From Phaeotremella fagi (taxonomy: Eukaryota > Basidiomycota > Tremellomycetes > Tremellales > Phaeotremellaceae): a DNA stretch of 64,000 nt. The number at the start of each line of letters is the position of its first letter. Within the stretch, counting starts at the first letter, position 1. The stretch spans positions 1,178,001 to 1,242,000 of the forward strand of contig BCHU01000002.1 in assembly GCA_001599715.1 (NCBI GenBank), read 5' to 3'. Below, piece after piece: positions 43,239 through 54,507 of the stretch. The notes under the pieces were generated by a model. The model did not search any database. It was given only the letters and a program-made list of their open reading frames with translations, and was not told where the DNA came from. Made by a program: the position numbers and the translations under genes.

Positions 43239-46200
43239 ATGTTGACATCGTCAACAAGAGTCGGTTTAACATTATTAAAGTCATCGAGAAAGTTCACAAG
43301 TCTCATCCATCCTTTGGGTCAACCAGTCAATTCTAGTTCAAATTCAAATCTAAATTATCAAAATATCCCACTTCAACTCCTTCACAACTCGATGAAAGTA
43401 ACGGATTTACCATCAAGTCTTCCAGTTAATCCAATTAAACTACCTCAAACTTCATCTAATCCAACGAATTCAATATCTACATCAACACTCCCACCCCGTC
43501 CTACATTTAGTCTACCGTCTAAACCAAATTTCACTACACCGTCATACCCAGCATATCCATCAGACAGACGGTCAATATCACCAATAAAAAGAGGTGACAC
43601 ATACATAGCGTCATCTTTCAGATATCGTTCTCGTTCTCCATCACCTCGTAGATATCTTCGTAGATCCATCTCACCAAGACGAAGATCACCCTCACCGTAC
43701 AGACGACCACTTTCGCCTATCAGAAGACGAAGGTCTCCTTCTCCGGTTTCTAGGAGGCGGTCGAGAAGATCGATAGAAAGATCTCGTTCACGGTCTAGAT
43801 CTCCGGTTAGAGTCAGAGGAGAACGCGGAGGCGAATTAAGAAGTCGAATTAGGGAGGAGGAATCTCGGAGGGAAGACACTAGAGATAGCAGAGAGGTTGA
43901 CCGATATTTTAAAAGGACTAGCAATTCGGTCGAGAACCATCAAAGGTGAGTCGTCTGGAATTTAGACTGAGTTTGACTGACTTCATTCAGTTCGCATTCC
44001 TCTAGATCATCAGAAAAACGACCTGCATCACCCATAGACAATTCATCCCAACCCCCTGTCAAAATCCTCAAATCTATTCCAACAGGACCAAGAGTGTCGT
44101 CAAACTTTTCCAACAACAACTCTCCAACAACCAGCTCCAGTCAACAACGCAATCTATCAGCTTCAGCCAAACCTATCCCATCTGGACCTAAAGCGACAAT
44201 TCCTAACTTACCAGGGGTACACATTCCTTTGTCATCGAAATCACCGTCAGAACCAATCAAGAAAAGTTCATCTCCTTCACCTAGACCATCTTCAACCAAG
44301 ATTTCCAAATCACCGCTAGCCAAAGCACAATCACCCCAATCAAATCGAAACTCTAAATCACCTCATTCACCACCTTCAAAAGAGGAAATCCGATCAGACG
44401 AAGATATGCCCTCCTCCTCCAGAACTAAACAAACTAACAACGCAAAACCCATTAAATCAGGGACCAACGGTTCTGGTCCCAGTAGACCGAAAACTGCTAA
44501 GAAGCAACTCCCGGTCCTTCCAGAGTTACCTGTACCGTTGAACGATTTGACCTATATTCTGTCTAGCTACAACGGCGTAAAGATTAAACCTCAATGGCAG
44601 GAGAATCCAAAAGCTCCCTTAGCTAATTATTTAGGTGGTGGGAAAGGTGGTGCGACCCAGCTTGGGGATGGTGGGAAGGGTTTTGATGTTACTGAAGGAT
44701 TAGTTGGGGGGAAGAAAGTCTTTAGGTAAGATTGTTTACCCCATTGTTGTACTGACTGGGCTTTAGGGTTACTGTTGTTGGAGACCCCGATAGAAATATT
44801 GTTGGAGTTGGTGATGATTCGTCAAGAAAGGAGGCAGAGAAGTTGGCAGCTCTGAGTGCTGTATTTCAATTACTTGTGGCTGGCTTGGTGAGTTGGATGA
44901 GAATGACCAAACTGACGTCTAGCTGGAAAAGGGGAAATCTGGAAGCAACACCGTCACAGCCGCATCATCTACACCCTCGATCAACCAACCCTCTGCAAAT
45001 GAAGATACAGCCAAGCTCAGTGACGGTTCTACGATCACTTATGATCGAGCACGACAATTCATGGAATTCTACTGTGCACTGTATAAATTTGGTAAACCCG
45101 ATATAGAATTTTCATCAACAACCATCAAATCAAGTCGTAAAAACAAATCATCCAATTCCCAACAATGGGACGCTGTCATGTCGGTCTCAGGTCAAAAAAT
45201 CGGCATGGGATCATCATCAACCAAAAAAATAGCTCAACTCAAATGTTACCTCGACGTCACTCAATATCTTGAAAGTTGTGATGGTGAATTATGGAAGAAA
45301 TTCCTTGATCACACCAAGAAAGATAAAGATAAGAACATCGATATCGGTCAAGCCCCTCATTTGGTTTTTTCGTTATCTGAACAGTTGAACGATGAGATTC
45401 AAGGTTTATGTGGTGATATCCGAAATTCAAACTTGTATAAAAACGCTCCTAAATCCGCAGTCGCTGTTGAAGGTAGTATACCTTCTCAAATGTGGTCTTC
45501 GAATCGTGGATTCTTATCTGAACAACAATTGAAGAATAAAAGTTTCGATTTACAGGACGATTTGGCGTCTTATCAGAACGATCCTAAATTAGATGGAATG
45601 AGGAAACAGAGACACAGTTTACCCGTGACTACGAAGGCTACTGATATACTAGCTAAGATTGAGGTCAACGATGTTACCATTGTCATGGCTGCTACTGGTA
45701 GTGGGAAGACGACACAGATACCTCAATTACTATTCGACGATTACATCAACAGAGGAGAAGGAGCTAAATGCAACATCATCTGTACACAACCACGTCGACT
45801 TGCTGCCATGTCAGTCGCTGAACGAGTAGCTGACGAACGAGGCCAGAGTCTCGGTCAGCAAGTTGGTTATCAGGTTAGATTCGACACTAAACTACCTCAA
45901 CCTAACGGAAGTATCACCTTCTGCACCACCGGAATCTTTTTGAAAAGGATGCAATCGGCCTTGGGATCAGGTGATGCCAGGGATCAAAACGCTGTCGCAG
46001 CTATGGACACAGTCACCCATATAGTCGTTGATGAAGTTCATGAACGTGATGTGGACACGGATCTTTTATTGGTTGTGCTCAAAAGATTAATCGCTGATAG
46101 GAAATCAAGAAACGTCCCCCTAAAAGTAATTCTAATGTCGGCTACGATCGATCCTTCGTTGTTCCAGAATTATTTCAAAGATTCGAAAGGTCGATTGGCA

Positions 46201-48483
46201 CCAGTTGCTGAAGTTCCTGGTAGGACTTTCCCGGTTGCACGACATTACCTCGATGAGATCGTTGGAGATTTACGCAAAGGTTTACCGGATCGGATGGGAG
46301 GTTGGGTGTTTTCAGATAAAAAAGTTTCAGAGTATTTGACCAAAGAACTTGGAACTGATACTGATCATTTTATGAAGAACAACGGTATATCAGGTGGTGA
46401 ATTGGAAATACCTTATCCATTGGTGGCTTTGACTATCGCTTTCGTCATGAAAAGATCTGATGATGGTCATGTTCTGGTTTTCTTACCTGGCTGGGAGGAG
46501 ATCAAAAAAGTCGCCGATATTTTATTGGACAACTCTGGTAGATTCCCCTTACTAGGACTCGATTTCAGCGATTCCAAGAATTTCGCAATCCATTATCTAC
46601 ATTCGACTATACCTGCTGCTGAACAACGTGAAGTTTTCAAGAAACCACCACCGGGTGTACGAAGAATCATATTGGCGACGAACATTGCTGAAACTTCGGT
46701 CACTATCCCTGACGTAGTTTATGTGGTCGATACAGCTAGAGTTAAAGAGAAACGTTATGATCCCGAACGACACATGTCATCATTGGTTTCTGCTTGGGTC
46801 GGGAGTTCGAACTTGAATCAAAGAGCTGGTAGAGCTGGTAGACATCGGGAGGGTGAATATTATGGTTTGTTGTCTGAAACTAGGTTAGCCAATTTGGAGA
46901 CTCATCAATTGGTCGAGATGAAACGTTCGGATTTGAGTAACGTCGTCATGCATGTCAAGGTGGGTTTTGGAGTTGAATACAAAAAGACAAAACTGATTGA
47001 TTTGACTGTAGGCATTGAATCTTGGTGAAGTCGAAGACGTTCTTGCGCAAACTATCGAACCACCTGAACCGAATCGTGTTACAGCTGCTATGGAGGTTTT
47101 ACGTATGCTCGGAGCGTTGGATTCACACAAGAATCTAACATCACTCGGAAGGGTGTTACTTCAATTACCTGTTGAAGCGGCTATAGGAAAATTATGTCTC
47201 TACGGCTCTTTCTTCAGATGTTTAGATAGTGCTCTAACACTAGCTGCTGTGTTGACTAACAGAGATCCGTTCATGGCACCACTGGCTTACAAGAAACAAG
47301 CCGACGAAATCAAAGATTCATGGTCACCAACCTCGTTCCGAAGTGATCCACTAGCCGTCGTTGCAGCTTTCAAGACATGGTCAGAAATGGATGACAGGGG
47401 TGAATACCGTTCGGCCAATCAATTCTGTAACGACAACTTCTTGAATAAACAGGGTTTGTTACAGATCAAACAGGTTAAAGGGAGTTTGTTGCAGAGTCTG
47501 AATCAAGCTGGAGTTTTGGCGGTTAGTGCCGCTGCTGGAAGTGGGAGTGGGAGATTTGGACGTCGATCGACAGTGGTCCCTAAGGAACTTGACGAACATG
47601 GTCAGAGTTTACCGATGATGGCCGCTTTGATCGCTATGGCTAGTGCACCCAATTTCGCTATCAGAACTTCTGACAAGATCTGTAGGACTTCACAGGATAA
47701 GGTGCGTTCGATGTGGATGGAATTGAAATGGTAGATGCTGATACTTTGATTTAGACTGTTTTTATCCACGCTTCATCTGTCAATTCACGTAAAAGGGAAA
47801 TAGGTGGTCCAGAAGAGGCGTCTGCGTCGTTCAACCCAGCTGAAAGACGTTTATACGCCTTTGGAGAGAAATCAAGAAACATCCCACCAGGTGGTCATCC
47901 CAACAGTGCCCAAACTCAATTAAGAGTCGTAACTCGATTAGATCCGATGACCTACATGTTATTCGGAGCTTATAACTTGTATGTCACACGGAAAGGGTTC
48001 GAATGTGACGATTGGTTACCTGTGATAGGGAATCTTGACGCTTTGGATGACGTTCAACGACTCAAAACTTTATTGGATAGTTGTATGTTGAGAGTTTTCG
48101 AGGGAGTCGGGAAATCCTTGATTAAAAGTAGGGATCAACGGTTGATCCATTCCAGAGATGTTGTGCAGGTTTCAAAGAACGGTTCGAGTAGGATCAAAGA
48201 TGATAACGACGAAGACGAGGATTTAGATCAAGACGAGAACGAATCTGATGATGAAGATGGACCGGTTGTTGATACGAAACGAACTATTCAACCTTTGTCG
48301 TTTGAGGAGGTTAGGGAATTGGAATTGTTGACCACTGACGTGGTTAGGATTCTGGATTCTTATGCGGCAGAAAGGGATTCAATGGGGAGTAGATATAGTT
48401 CTAGACCTGTTACTCCGGCTGGTGGGCGGGAGGGTGCACTCGGGTTTGGATTGAAAGGACATACGAGTTCTCATCTTAGATAG
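43239..48483 (+). CDS. DEAH-box RNA helicase with RS-rich N terminus (DHX9/DHX36/DHX57-like)
   Basis: ATP-dependent RNA helicase of 1672 residues. Six exons (43239-43945, 43991-44725, 44767-44887, 44923-46959, 47012-47701, 47755-48483) total exactly 1673 codons. The N-terminal ~400 residues are disordered and carry an RS region (residues ~130-205; RSRSPSPRRYLRRSISPRRR). Two dsRNA-binding-like segments follow (NDLTYILSSYNGVKIKP with KEAEKLAALSAVFQLL; ARQFMEFYCALYKFGKPDIE). Core motifs: GSGKT (~780), TQPRRLAA, DEVHERD (~891), MSAT, FLPGWEEI, TNIAETSVTI and NQRAGRAGR (~1152). Then HA2 (GALDSHKNLTSLGRVLLQLP) and OB-fold (VFIHASSVN). The acidic tail precedes HTSSHLR. The extreme N terminus (MLTSSTRVGLTLLKSSRKFT) looks like a mitochondrial presequence, with an in-frame ATG at 43392 after it. 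Confidence 0.92.
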
Positions 48484-48614
48484 AGATATATATTGGGAGA
48501 ATTTGATTAGAGTATATTCATGCAGTAAAATCCAAACACATTTGCATTGATTACATCTGACATCGACCTCTACCTTGTCACTGAATCGAATCAAGAAAGT
48601 AAAGTGTCAATCAT

Positions 48615-49139
48615 CTATTTAGCACCGGCGGCTATTGACAGAAACGGGATCGTCAGTCGCTGATCAAAGGCATTCACTTTGAAAGAACGATCGACTTACC
48701 CTCCAACTCAGCGAGAATCCTTTTTGAATTCTCATCCTCGGGAGCTCTCGCGAGGATCTATCAAGGGTCAAATCATAGTACAAGAAAAGAAATAAAGAAA
48801 ACTTGATGCTTACAGTACGGAACAACTCGACGTATTTGGCTTTAGCGTCCTCTTGGCTCATCCCCTTGAGAGCATCCCAAGCTGCCCATTTGTATTTACC
48901 TTTAAAGTCGAATGTGCCTACTGTGGGTTAGTACAGAAACCCATACCCTCAAGAGGAGGGAATGACAACAACAACAACAACGTACCAGGTTTAGTAGTCT
49001 CGTTGTCACCTATAGTGGCTTGTTTGAAATGACCGTAGAAAGCTAATTGATCTTCTTGGCTGGGTACGACTGCACCTGTTGGTGGAAGTGTTTTGATTTC
49101 GGCGACTGCGTAATCGAATTGGGCTTGGACGTTGACCAT
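48615..49139 (-). CDS. ACB1: Acyl-CoA-binding protein
   Basis: Small cytosolic carrier of long-chain acyl-CoA. ATG 49139 starts MVNVQAQFDYAVAEIKTLPP. Four-helix ACBP blocks: SQEDQLAFYGHFKQATIGDN (ligand Tyr and Lys), then FDFKGKYKWAAWDALKGMSQ (Lys/Trp ligand helix) and AKAKYVELF. Three introns: ~48987-48918, ~48816-48756 and ~48700-48632; the last exon adds AAGAK. About 100 residues, the standard size of a free-standing ACBP. The Kozak region and leader (aac-repeat intron 48963-48981) are ordinary. Divergent from the first B12D gene (397 bp between ATGs). Identity is confident. Confidence 0.92.
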
Positions 49140-49536
49140 TGTGTGGTGTGGTGTGGTTTGATTGTTGTTGTTGAGTGAAGTAAGTTGATGATGGAAGAGG
49201 AACACACAGACACATTCAGTGTTACCCCAAACACGATGACGGTAACTGGGGTGTGGCGCGCCTAAGTTATATTTGAGTGCATGTTTATCACGCCTATTAT
49301 TTCCGGTTATTGACTTCACTTTGATACGTCATCCTCTGTCGTGCAGTCACTACTGTGACTGAATCGTCTCGTGATCGTATAGCATACTACAGTCACTCAT
49401 AGTATATATAGTATATAGCAACACAAAGGATGATGTACACCTATCTCTCACTTCCTGCTAATACAAATACATTCCATTTCTCACTCAATCATAACTAACT
49501 AGCCCAATCAAAACTAACAACCCTCCACCACTAACA
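49140..49536. other. Divergent promoter, ACBP / B12D-1
   Basis: No gene. Contains TATATATA-type sequence at 49401-49417, ~125 bp before the B12D-1 ATG, and a GGCGCGCC octamer at 49255-49262. Confidence 0.5.
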
Positions 49537-50203
49537 ATGCTCTCAACCTCCATCCTCCGTCAATCAACCCTCCTACGATCATCCATTCGGAAATTCCCAG
49601 GATCCCCAACTCCAACTTCCGCTCTCGTTCGTCCAACCAACAACGCCGTCAAGGTCGTTGGAAGAAGATGGAACACTGAAGAAGCTAGAGGTGGGAAAAG
49701 TAAACTCGTACGTTGATACTGGGAGTGACTGTGATCGTTGTATTTGATACTGATCGATCGTTGTAGATCTTCAGAGTTGGTCTTAAGGGTACGTGCGATC
49801 CACCTGCTTAAGGATTCAAGTTAACGATTTGGTTTTACAATTTTCTTCTATCTTTGATCTTGTTTCTCTATAACACTGTTAATCTCATAGACATCCCCGT
49901 CGAACTTTATCCTATGATGTTCGTCGTAGCCGCCGCAGTCGTCGGAGCTGGTATCGGTAAGTTACATATCAATCAGAATCAGAATCAGCTAACGAGCTAC
50001 CTTCAATAGCTGTCGGAAGACACTGTGAGTTGAAGCTTGAGTTATAGAATTACTGTAATGATTCTCAACTGACCAAAACTTTCAATCAGTCTATTACGAC
50101 GGTGTAAGTTGACTTGAAATAAATCTATGGGCCATTGAAATCGAACTAATAGAGATCATAGCTTCGACTCAAACCTTCTGGTTTCGAAGATAGTAAACGC
50201 TAG
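49537..50203 (+). CDS. B12D/NDUFA4-like small mitochondrial membrane protein, copy 1
   Basis: B12D family (NADH-ubiquinone reductase MLRQ subunit; NDUFA4 is now placed in complex IV). Six exons: 49537-49707, 49767-49788, 49891-49956, 50010-50024, 50090-50103, 50162-50203; 109 residues. N terminus is a mitochondrial-type presequence (MLSTSILRQSTLLRSSIRKF ... GRRWNTE). Core: DIPVELYPMMFVVAAAVVGA, one TM helix, then GIAVGRHFYYDGLRLKPSGF, where the [GA]xxRH after the helix is the family mark. Exons 4 and 5 are microexons of 15 and 14 nt. This is the best-conserved of three tandem copies, and the most likely to hold the ancestral function. Confidence 0.85.
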
Positions 50204-50654
50204 ATCACCATTTGTACTCGGTATGATTTAGCTAGGCGTTGGAGGATGTTGTATGAAAATCACAGAAAACGAACGAAAAGATAAACTTGATGTTAGGTTG
50301 TACATAGGATAGCGAGAATGAATGAACTGAGTGAGCGATATAAATCCATTACCATTGGTTCCTCCTGCAAAATAACCACGCCGATTTGTATTTGATACCC
50401 AGATTAATTTGTATTTCTCACGAGTGAATTTGTATTTTTCCCAGCCAAAAGCGAATTCATCGGTATCGGGTCATTCCGCCTTAGTGGCAGAGCAGGCGCA
50501 GGTGTGGCATGGTTTGATCTATTGTGATTGTGTTTCATTGTTTCAAGAGGACGAATTGTCCCGGTCGATTGAAGGGGGATTTGATCAATACTTTCTCACA
50601 CAACATACCACCATTTCTTTGATTTAATTATATTACAACTTCAATTAATTTAGT
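50204..50654. other. Intergenic between B12D copies 1 and 2
   Basis: No gene supported; a 72-residue plus ORF (50409-50627) has no family. Serves as 3' flank of copy 1 and promoter of copy 2. Confidence 0.5.
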
Positions 50655-51226
50655 ATGAACAAGACAATCTCTGCTATTCGTCAAGTCTCTCATGTTCGTT
50701 CACCTAGTATGATGAGTAGACGATGGAATGCGACTGCGGCAACCACAAAACCTAACGGGGTGAGTGATGTTTATTGATTTCAGTTAGTATAAGTGAAGTA
50801 GAATAGCTGACCAGATACAGTTCTTCAACCTCAAACGTGAGTCATCTTTGTGATCTTGGAATTGGCGACTGATCAGTTCGAAGGGGATCTACCTGTTGAA
50901 GTTTTACCGCTTCTTTTCATTGTCGGTGCAGCGGTCACTGGATCAGGAATTGGTAGGTTTCCCACCTTAAAGCAACGAAAAGTACAGTTTAGCTAACAAT
51001 GACCTCCTTCCGTCTTAGCTATCGCTAGACATTGTAAGTCAGAATTAGTATTGTGAATCTTGCAGGATACTGATAGTTCGTTCAAGTCTACGTAGATGCT
51101 GAGAGTGTAAGTCTTTTCTCGAATTCTAATCAAGCTTTTGACAGTAGCTGATGAATCCATTCGCTGGTTTAGCTCCGTCTCGCACCTGAACGACTTCAAA
51201 TCAACAAACACAAGAAGGACCATTGA
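50655..51226 (+). CDS. B12D/NDUFA4-like small mitochondrial membrane protein, copy 2
   Basis: Six exons: 50655-50759, 50821-50836, 50884-50952, 51019-51033, 51087-51106, 51173-51226; 92 residues. Presequence MNKTISAIRQVSHVRSPSMM with SRRWNAT processing-type site. Core DLPVEVLPLLFIVGAAVTGS, then GIAIARHFYVDAESLRLAPE. The fourth exon is again 15 nt and encodes the AxxRH motif at the same position. The tail is Lys/His-rich (LQINKHKKDH), unlike copy 1. The acceptor of exon 3 was chosen as ttcgaag to keep frame with the family. It lies 451 bp downstream of copy 1 in the same orientation. Confidence 0.82.
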
Positions 51227-51907
51227 TAATGGTCATAACACAGATCAATAGTTCTCAAGCTCGAAGTAGTACAGATGTGGTATGATGGAAAAATTGGTGG
51301 TTTGGTTCTTTCTGAGCTCTAAATAGTGTCGCTTTGATTGTGATGTTTGTACGATATCTTATGGATTTGAGTTTTATCCCTACTTCTTTCGTACTGTACA
51401 TTTTTCAACACCGCGAGGTTGTGTTTTCCAAAAAGGAGAAATGAGATTCACCAGCATCATAGAAAAACAAGACATCCATAGAAAGTTCTAGTCGAGAGGA
51501 GCATATTCCTCTCACTGAGCTGAGCTATGAGCTCTCGACAGACAGTCCTAATTCCCCCGAACCACAATCTTATCGTACGAAAAAAAACTTACCGACAAGT
51601 AACGGTAACGTCATTCCGTTGACTATGCATAACCGAATCCGTTGATAACGGATTAGAAAGTGAGGTGATTTGAATGGAGGAGGAGGAGTCGGAAGTGGTC
51701 GCTCGGTACGAGGCAAATCGGATCCAAACGGTTTCTGTGATTGTGAAAGGAGGTGGTGTGGCATAAGGCGAACCAACCCGGATTGAACAGATATATAATG
51801 AGGTCGGATGTTGAACGATATTGGATACACAACAATAACTCAACTTGAATTATCGATAGCTATCTCTACATATCAAACCAAACTTCCTTGTATAAAGACA
51901 ACACACA
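51227..51907. other. Intergenic between B12D copies 2 and 3
   Basis: No gene seen on the plus strand. Three overlapping minus-strand ORFs (51570-51843) read the same Ser/Pro-rich leader and look spurious. GATATATAAT at 51789-51798 is a possible TATA, ~110 bp before copy 3. Confidence 0.5.
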
Positions 51908-52501
51908 ATGTTCCCAAGAATCTTACTCCGAAATCAAGTTCTTAACCCAACCACTCCCCTTCGTAATCTCCATCTCAACCTTCATTCACCAATGAAAGCA
52001 AAGTTGATGAGTACCAAACCCACCGTCACCGGTAAAACCAATCTCGTACGTATACTTCTGATTTGAACTTAATCATTGGCTGACTGAAAAACAGGATCAA
52101 TTGTTCCCTTATAAAGTTGATCGTATGTCCTTATCTTTCTTCTTTAACTGATGGGTCAATAGAAATCCCGACCGAAGTTTATCCTTTGATAGTCATTACT
52201 TTCCTTGCTCTTACTTGGACAGGTTTTGGTGAGTTCATTTGACTTATGCACTTATGATCTAAACACTGATAAGGAGTTGGGTTTTAGCTACAACTAGACA
52301 TCGTAAGTCACATATTGCTGTATTTTCGGGATACTGATAATTCTTTGAAAAGTACTTCGTACAGGGAACGATGTAAGTCCCCCTCTTCAAAACTTGGATT
52401 GGATAACTGACAGTGATGAGTAGTATCGATGGACTCCTGAACATGGTAAAGTCCAACCGCAACACGATTTCGAACATGAAGCTATCGCTTTCATCCAATG
52501 A
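51908..52501 (+). CDS. B12D/NDUFA4-like small mitochondrial membrane protein, copy 3 (divergent)
   Basis: Six exons: 51908-52045, 52095-52122, 52163-52228, 52288-52302, 52353-52372, 52424-52501; 114 residues. Presequence MFPRILLRNQVLNPTTPLRN. Core EIPTEVYPLIVITFLALTWT, then GFATTRHLLRTGNDYRWTPE: the TM segment and RH are kept, but the GxG pattern of the helix is altered and the tail is longer and acidic/His-rich (QPQHDFEHEAIAFIQ). Exon 4 is the same 15-nt microexon. Exon 3 is 66 nt as in copy 1, exon 5 is 20 nt as in copy 2. The most diverged copy; could be losing or changing function. Confidence 0.8.
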
Positions 52502-52836
52502 TCGCCACTATTTTCACTTCCGTTGTGGTGTTATCCAGATTCTGATTCAAGGAGGCACGTAATTATCGGTATCGGAGCTTGAATGATCTTTAATTTCTGC
52601 TTTTGTAATTTGTATTTCGTGCATGGATGGATGATTAGTTCCTCTCAAAGACTGATTATGTTTCGTGGAAGGGACTTCCTCTGTCTTCCATTTCGCCTTC
52701 TTCCTTTGCGGATAAAAAACGACTTGAGTCGTTATCAAAAAATGATACTTTCTTTCCCCTCTTCCTTCGTTCCTCATATCCACAAAGTAACCAAAGACGC
52801 ACATATTCAATTCATAAACAAGAATAAATATTAAAG
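52502..52836. other. Intergenic
   Basis: 335 bp between B12D copy 3 and the first orphan gene. T-rich; open in several frames but with no family resemblance. No gene called. Confidence 0.5.
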
Positions 52837-53552
52837 ATGCCAAAATCCAGGCCCTTCCTCATTTCTCTACAATACCACTGTTCAGGTACTTCCCATTGGT
52901 CATACGAAAATCATAGAATCTGTATCGACGAACCGAAATCTTTTTTCGAATCAAATCCCAAAGTGGCGTACGGTTGGATCAAACTCGATCACGGAAACGA
53001 TGAGATGCTTCATTTGGATTGTTTGAGCGTTCAAAAAATGATCGAGAGTGAACTTCAAGCACGAAACGAGAATGCTGCTTTGAGTGTGGACGACACTAAT
53101 GCACCAGAGGACAAGTCTGGAAGCAAATTCTCAAGATTTAGAAATTCGTTCAGGAAGATGATTGGAGGTCATGGGGAAGGAAGTACATCAAATTCAACTC
53201 CCGACAACAAACAAGATTTTGATGGTAAGTTACTTAGTACTGCAGAAGTGTATTGTACAACGGACACAAGTATGAATACAGTGATGGTACTGATGTCATC
53301 ATTACAGTTATAGCTTTTATGAAATCAAAATCATATCATCTAGTCAATCTAACTTGTCAAGCCGATGGTTGTACTTTCGCCAATAACACTGATACGTGTA
53401 ATTTCACCATAGACTTTAGTATCAGTAACCTCGATGATCTTGCTACTCGTCATACGGAGAGAAGACAGGGTTTGGGTAGATTCGAGGACGATGGTTCGAT
53501 CCGTGTCGTTCATTTGTCGTGCTATCAAAGTGAGAACAATGGGGATCGATGA
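52837..53552 (+). CDS. Orphan protein, 210 residues
   Basis: Not recognised. Two exons, 52837-53224 and 53308-53552, joined in frame (211 codons with stop). ATG 52837 starts MPKSRPFLISLQYHCSGTSH. First half: WSYENHRICIDEPKSFFESN and YGWIKLDHGNDEMLHLDC, then a Ser/Asn/Gly-rich linker with a basic helix (SRFRNSFRKMIGGHGE). Second half is Cys-containing: SYHLVNLTCQADGCTFANNT, then NFTIDFSISNLDDL. No signal peptide or TM. The intron (83 nt) hides a premature stop; an alternative short intron to the ctgcag at ~53245 would be only 21 nt and was rejected. It opens a run of four small plus-strand orphan genes. Confidence 0.6.
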
Positions 53553-54507
53553 TCGAGTGAAAGGTGGAGAAATTTGGGTTTTGAGTATGGTTGTGGTCGA
53601 GTTTTTTCCATGGTTCATTTAGTCAATTTCTCAGATTGATTTTCGAAATCTTTGATACACAGAGAGTGATTTTTGAAGAACGAGGGCGGCCGTAGAGTGG
53701 TTCTAACTGTAAATGCATCTCGTACTTGAATGGATAATTTGTTTTTCAAGTAGTGATTTCAGAACTGCGGATTCCAATAGCTTAGTGGTGAGGATTCTTA
53801 TTTTTGATCAGAGAAATTTGGTCTATTGCACGAAAGATGTACATATTGAGTTTCAGTACCACAAGACATTTGCCACTTTATCTTTGGGAAAAGGCAAAAA
53901 GGCAATAACCCTTTCGAGTTAGATACCACCTACGACTAAATGTGGAGCAAATTAAATTCGGTCTTTTCGGAATGTCGAAAAAGGTGCCTTCTTGTTTTGA
54001 GAGGGTTTCGAAGCCCAGATGTCATTCAGTATCGGCATTTCTGTTCGTCACATTGAATTTCTTTTCTCCAATCTCATTCGCAGATCGAAGTGCACTAAGG
54101 ATAACAACACGAAAGTGAAGAAAGTATTGATAGTCTAATAGTAAATTATATTCTTCTCCACACTTGCCACAATTTTGTGCAGTCGAAGTGAAACACTTCT
54201 TTCCGACCTTTCTGCTTTTTTGAATCTAGTTATTCCCTTGATACCTGTTATGAAGTCATCGATACTTCTTCCCCTGTTACGAAAAGACTTCCTTCTTACG
54301 TCACACGAGTTTACGCCGAAATCTACTTCCTTTGCTATCAATATCTAGAATATCCCGAGACCTTTGTGCGACTACAGCTTCTTCAACTAAGCCGAAAACG
54401 CAGCGTCCTTTTATGGATATTTTGCCTTCTTGCTCCAGATTTCTAGTTCATCATTTAACGGTCTCTTCTTGGAACATACTCCCTCTTTTTCTCTACATTC
54501 TAACATC
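53553..54507. other. Intergenic, ~950 bp
   Basis: No gene I can support. Short ORFs (for example 53713-53922) lack domains, introns or partners. Possibly the remains of an older orphan copy, but nothing in the translation shows it. Confidence 0.45.

Noticed and set aside
53713..53922. 69-residue plus ORF, possible orphan remnant
   Set aside because: No shared motif with the orphan family.
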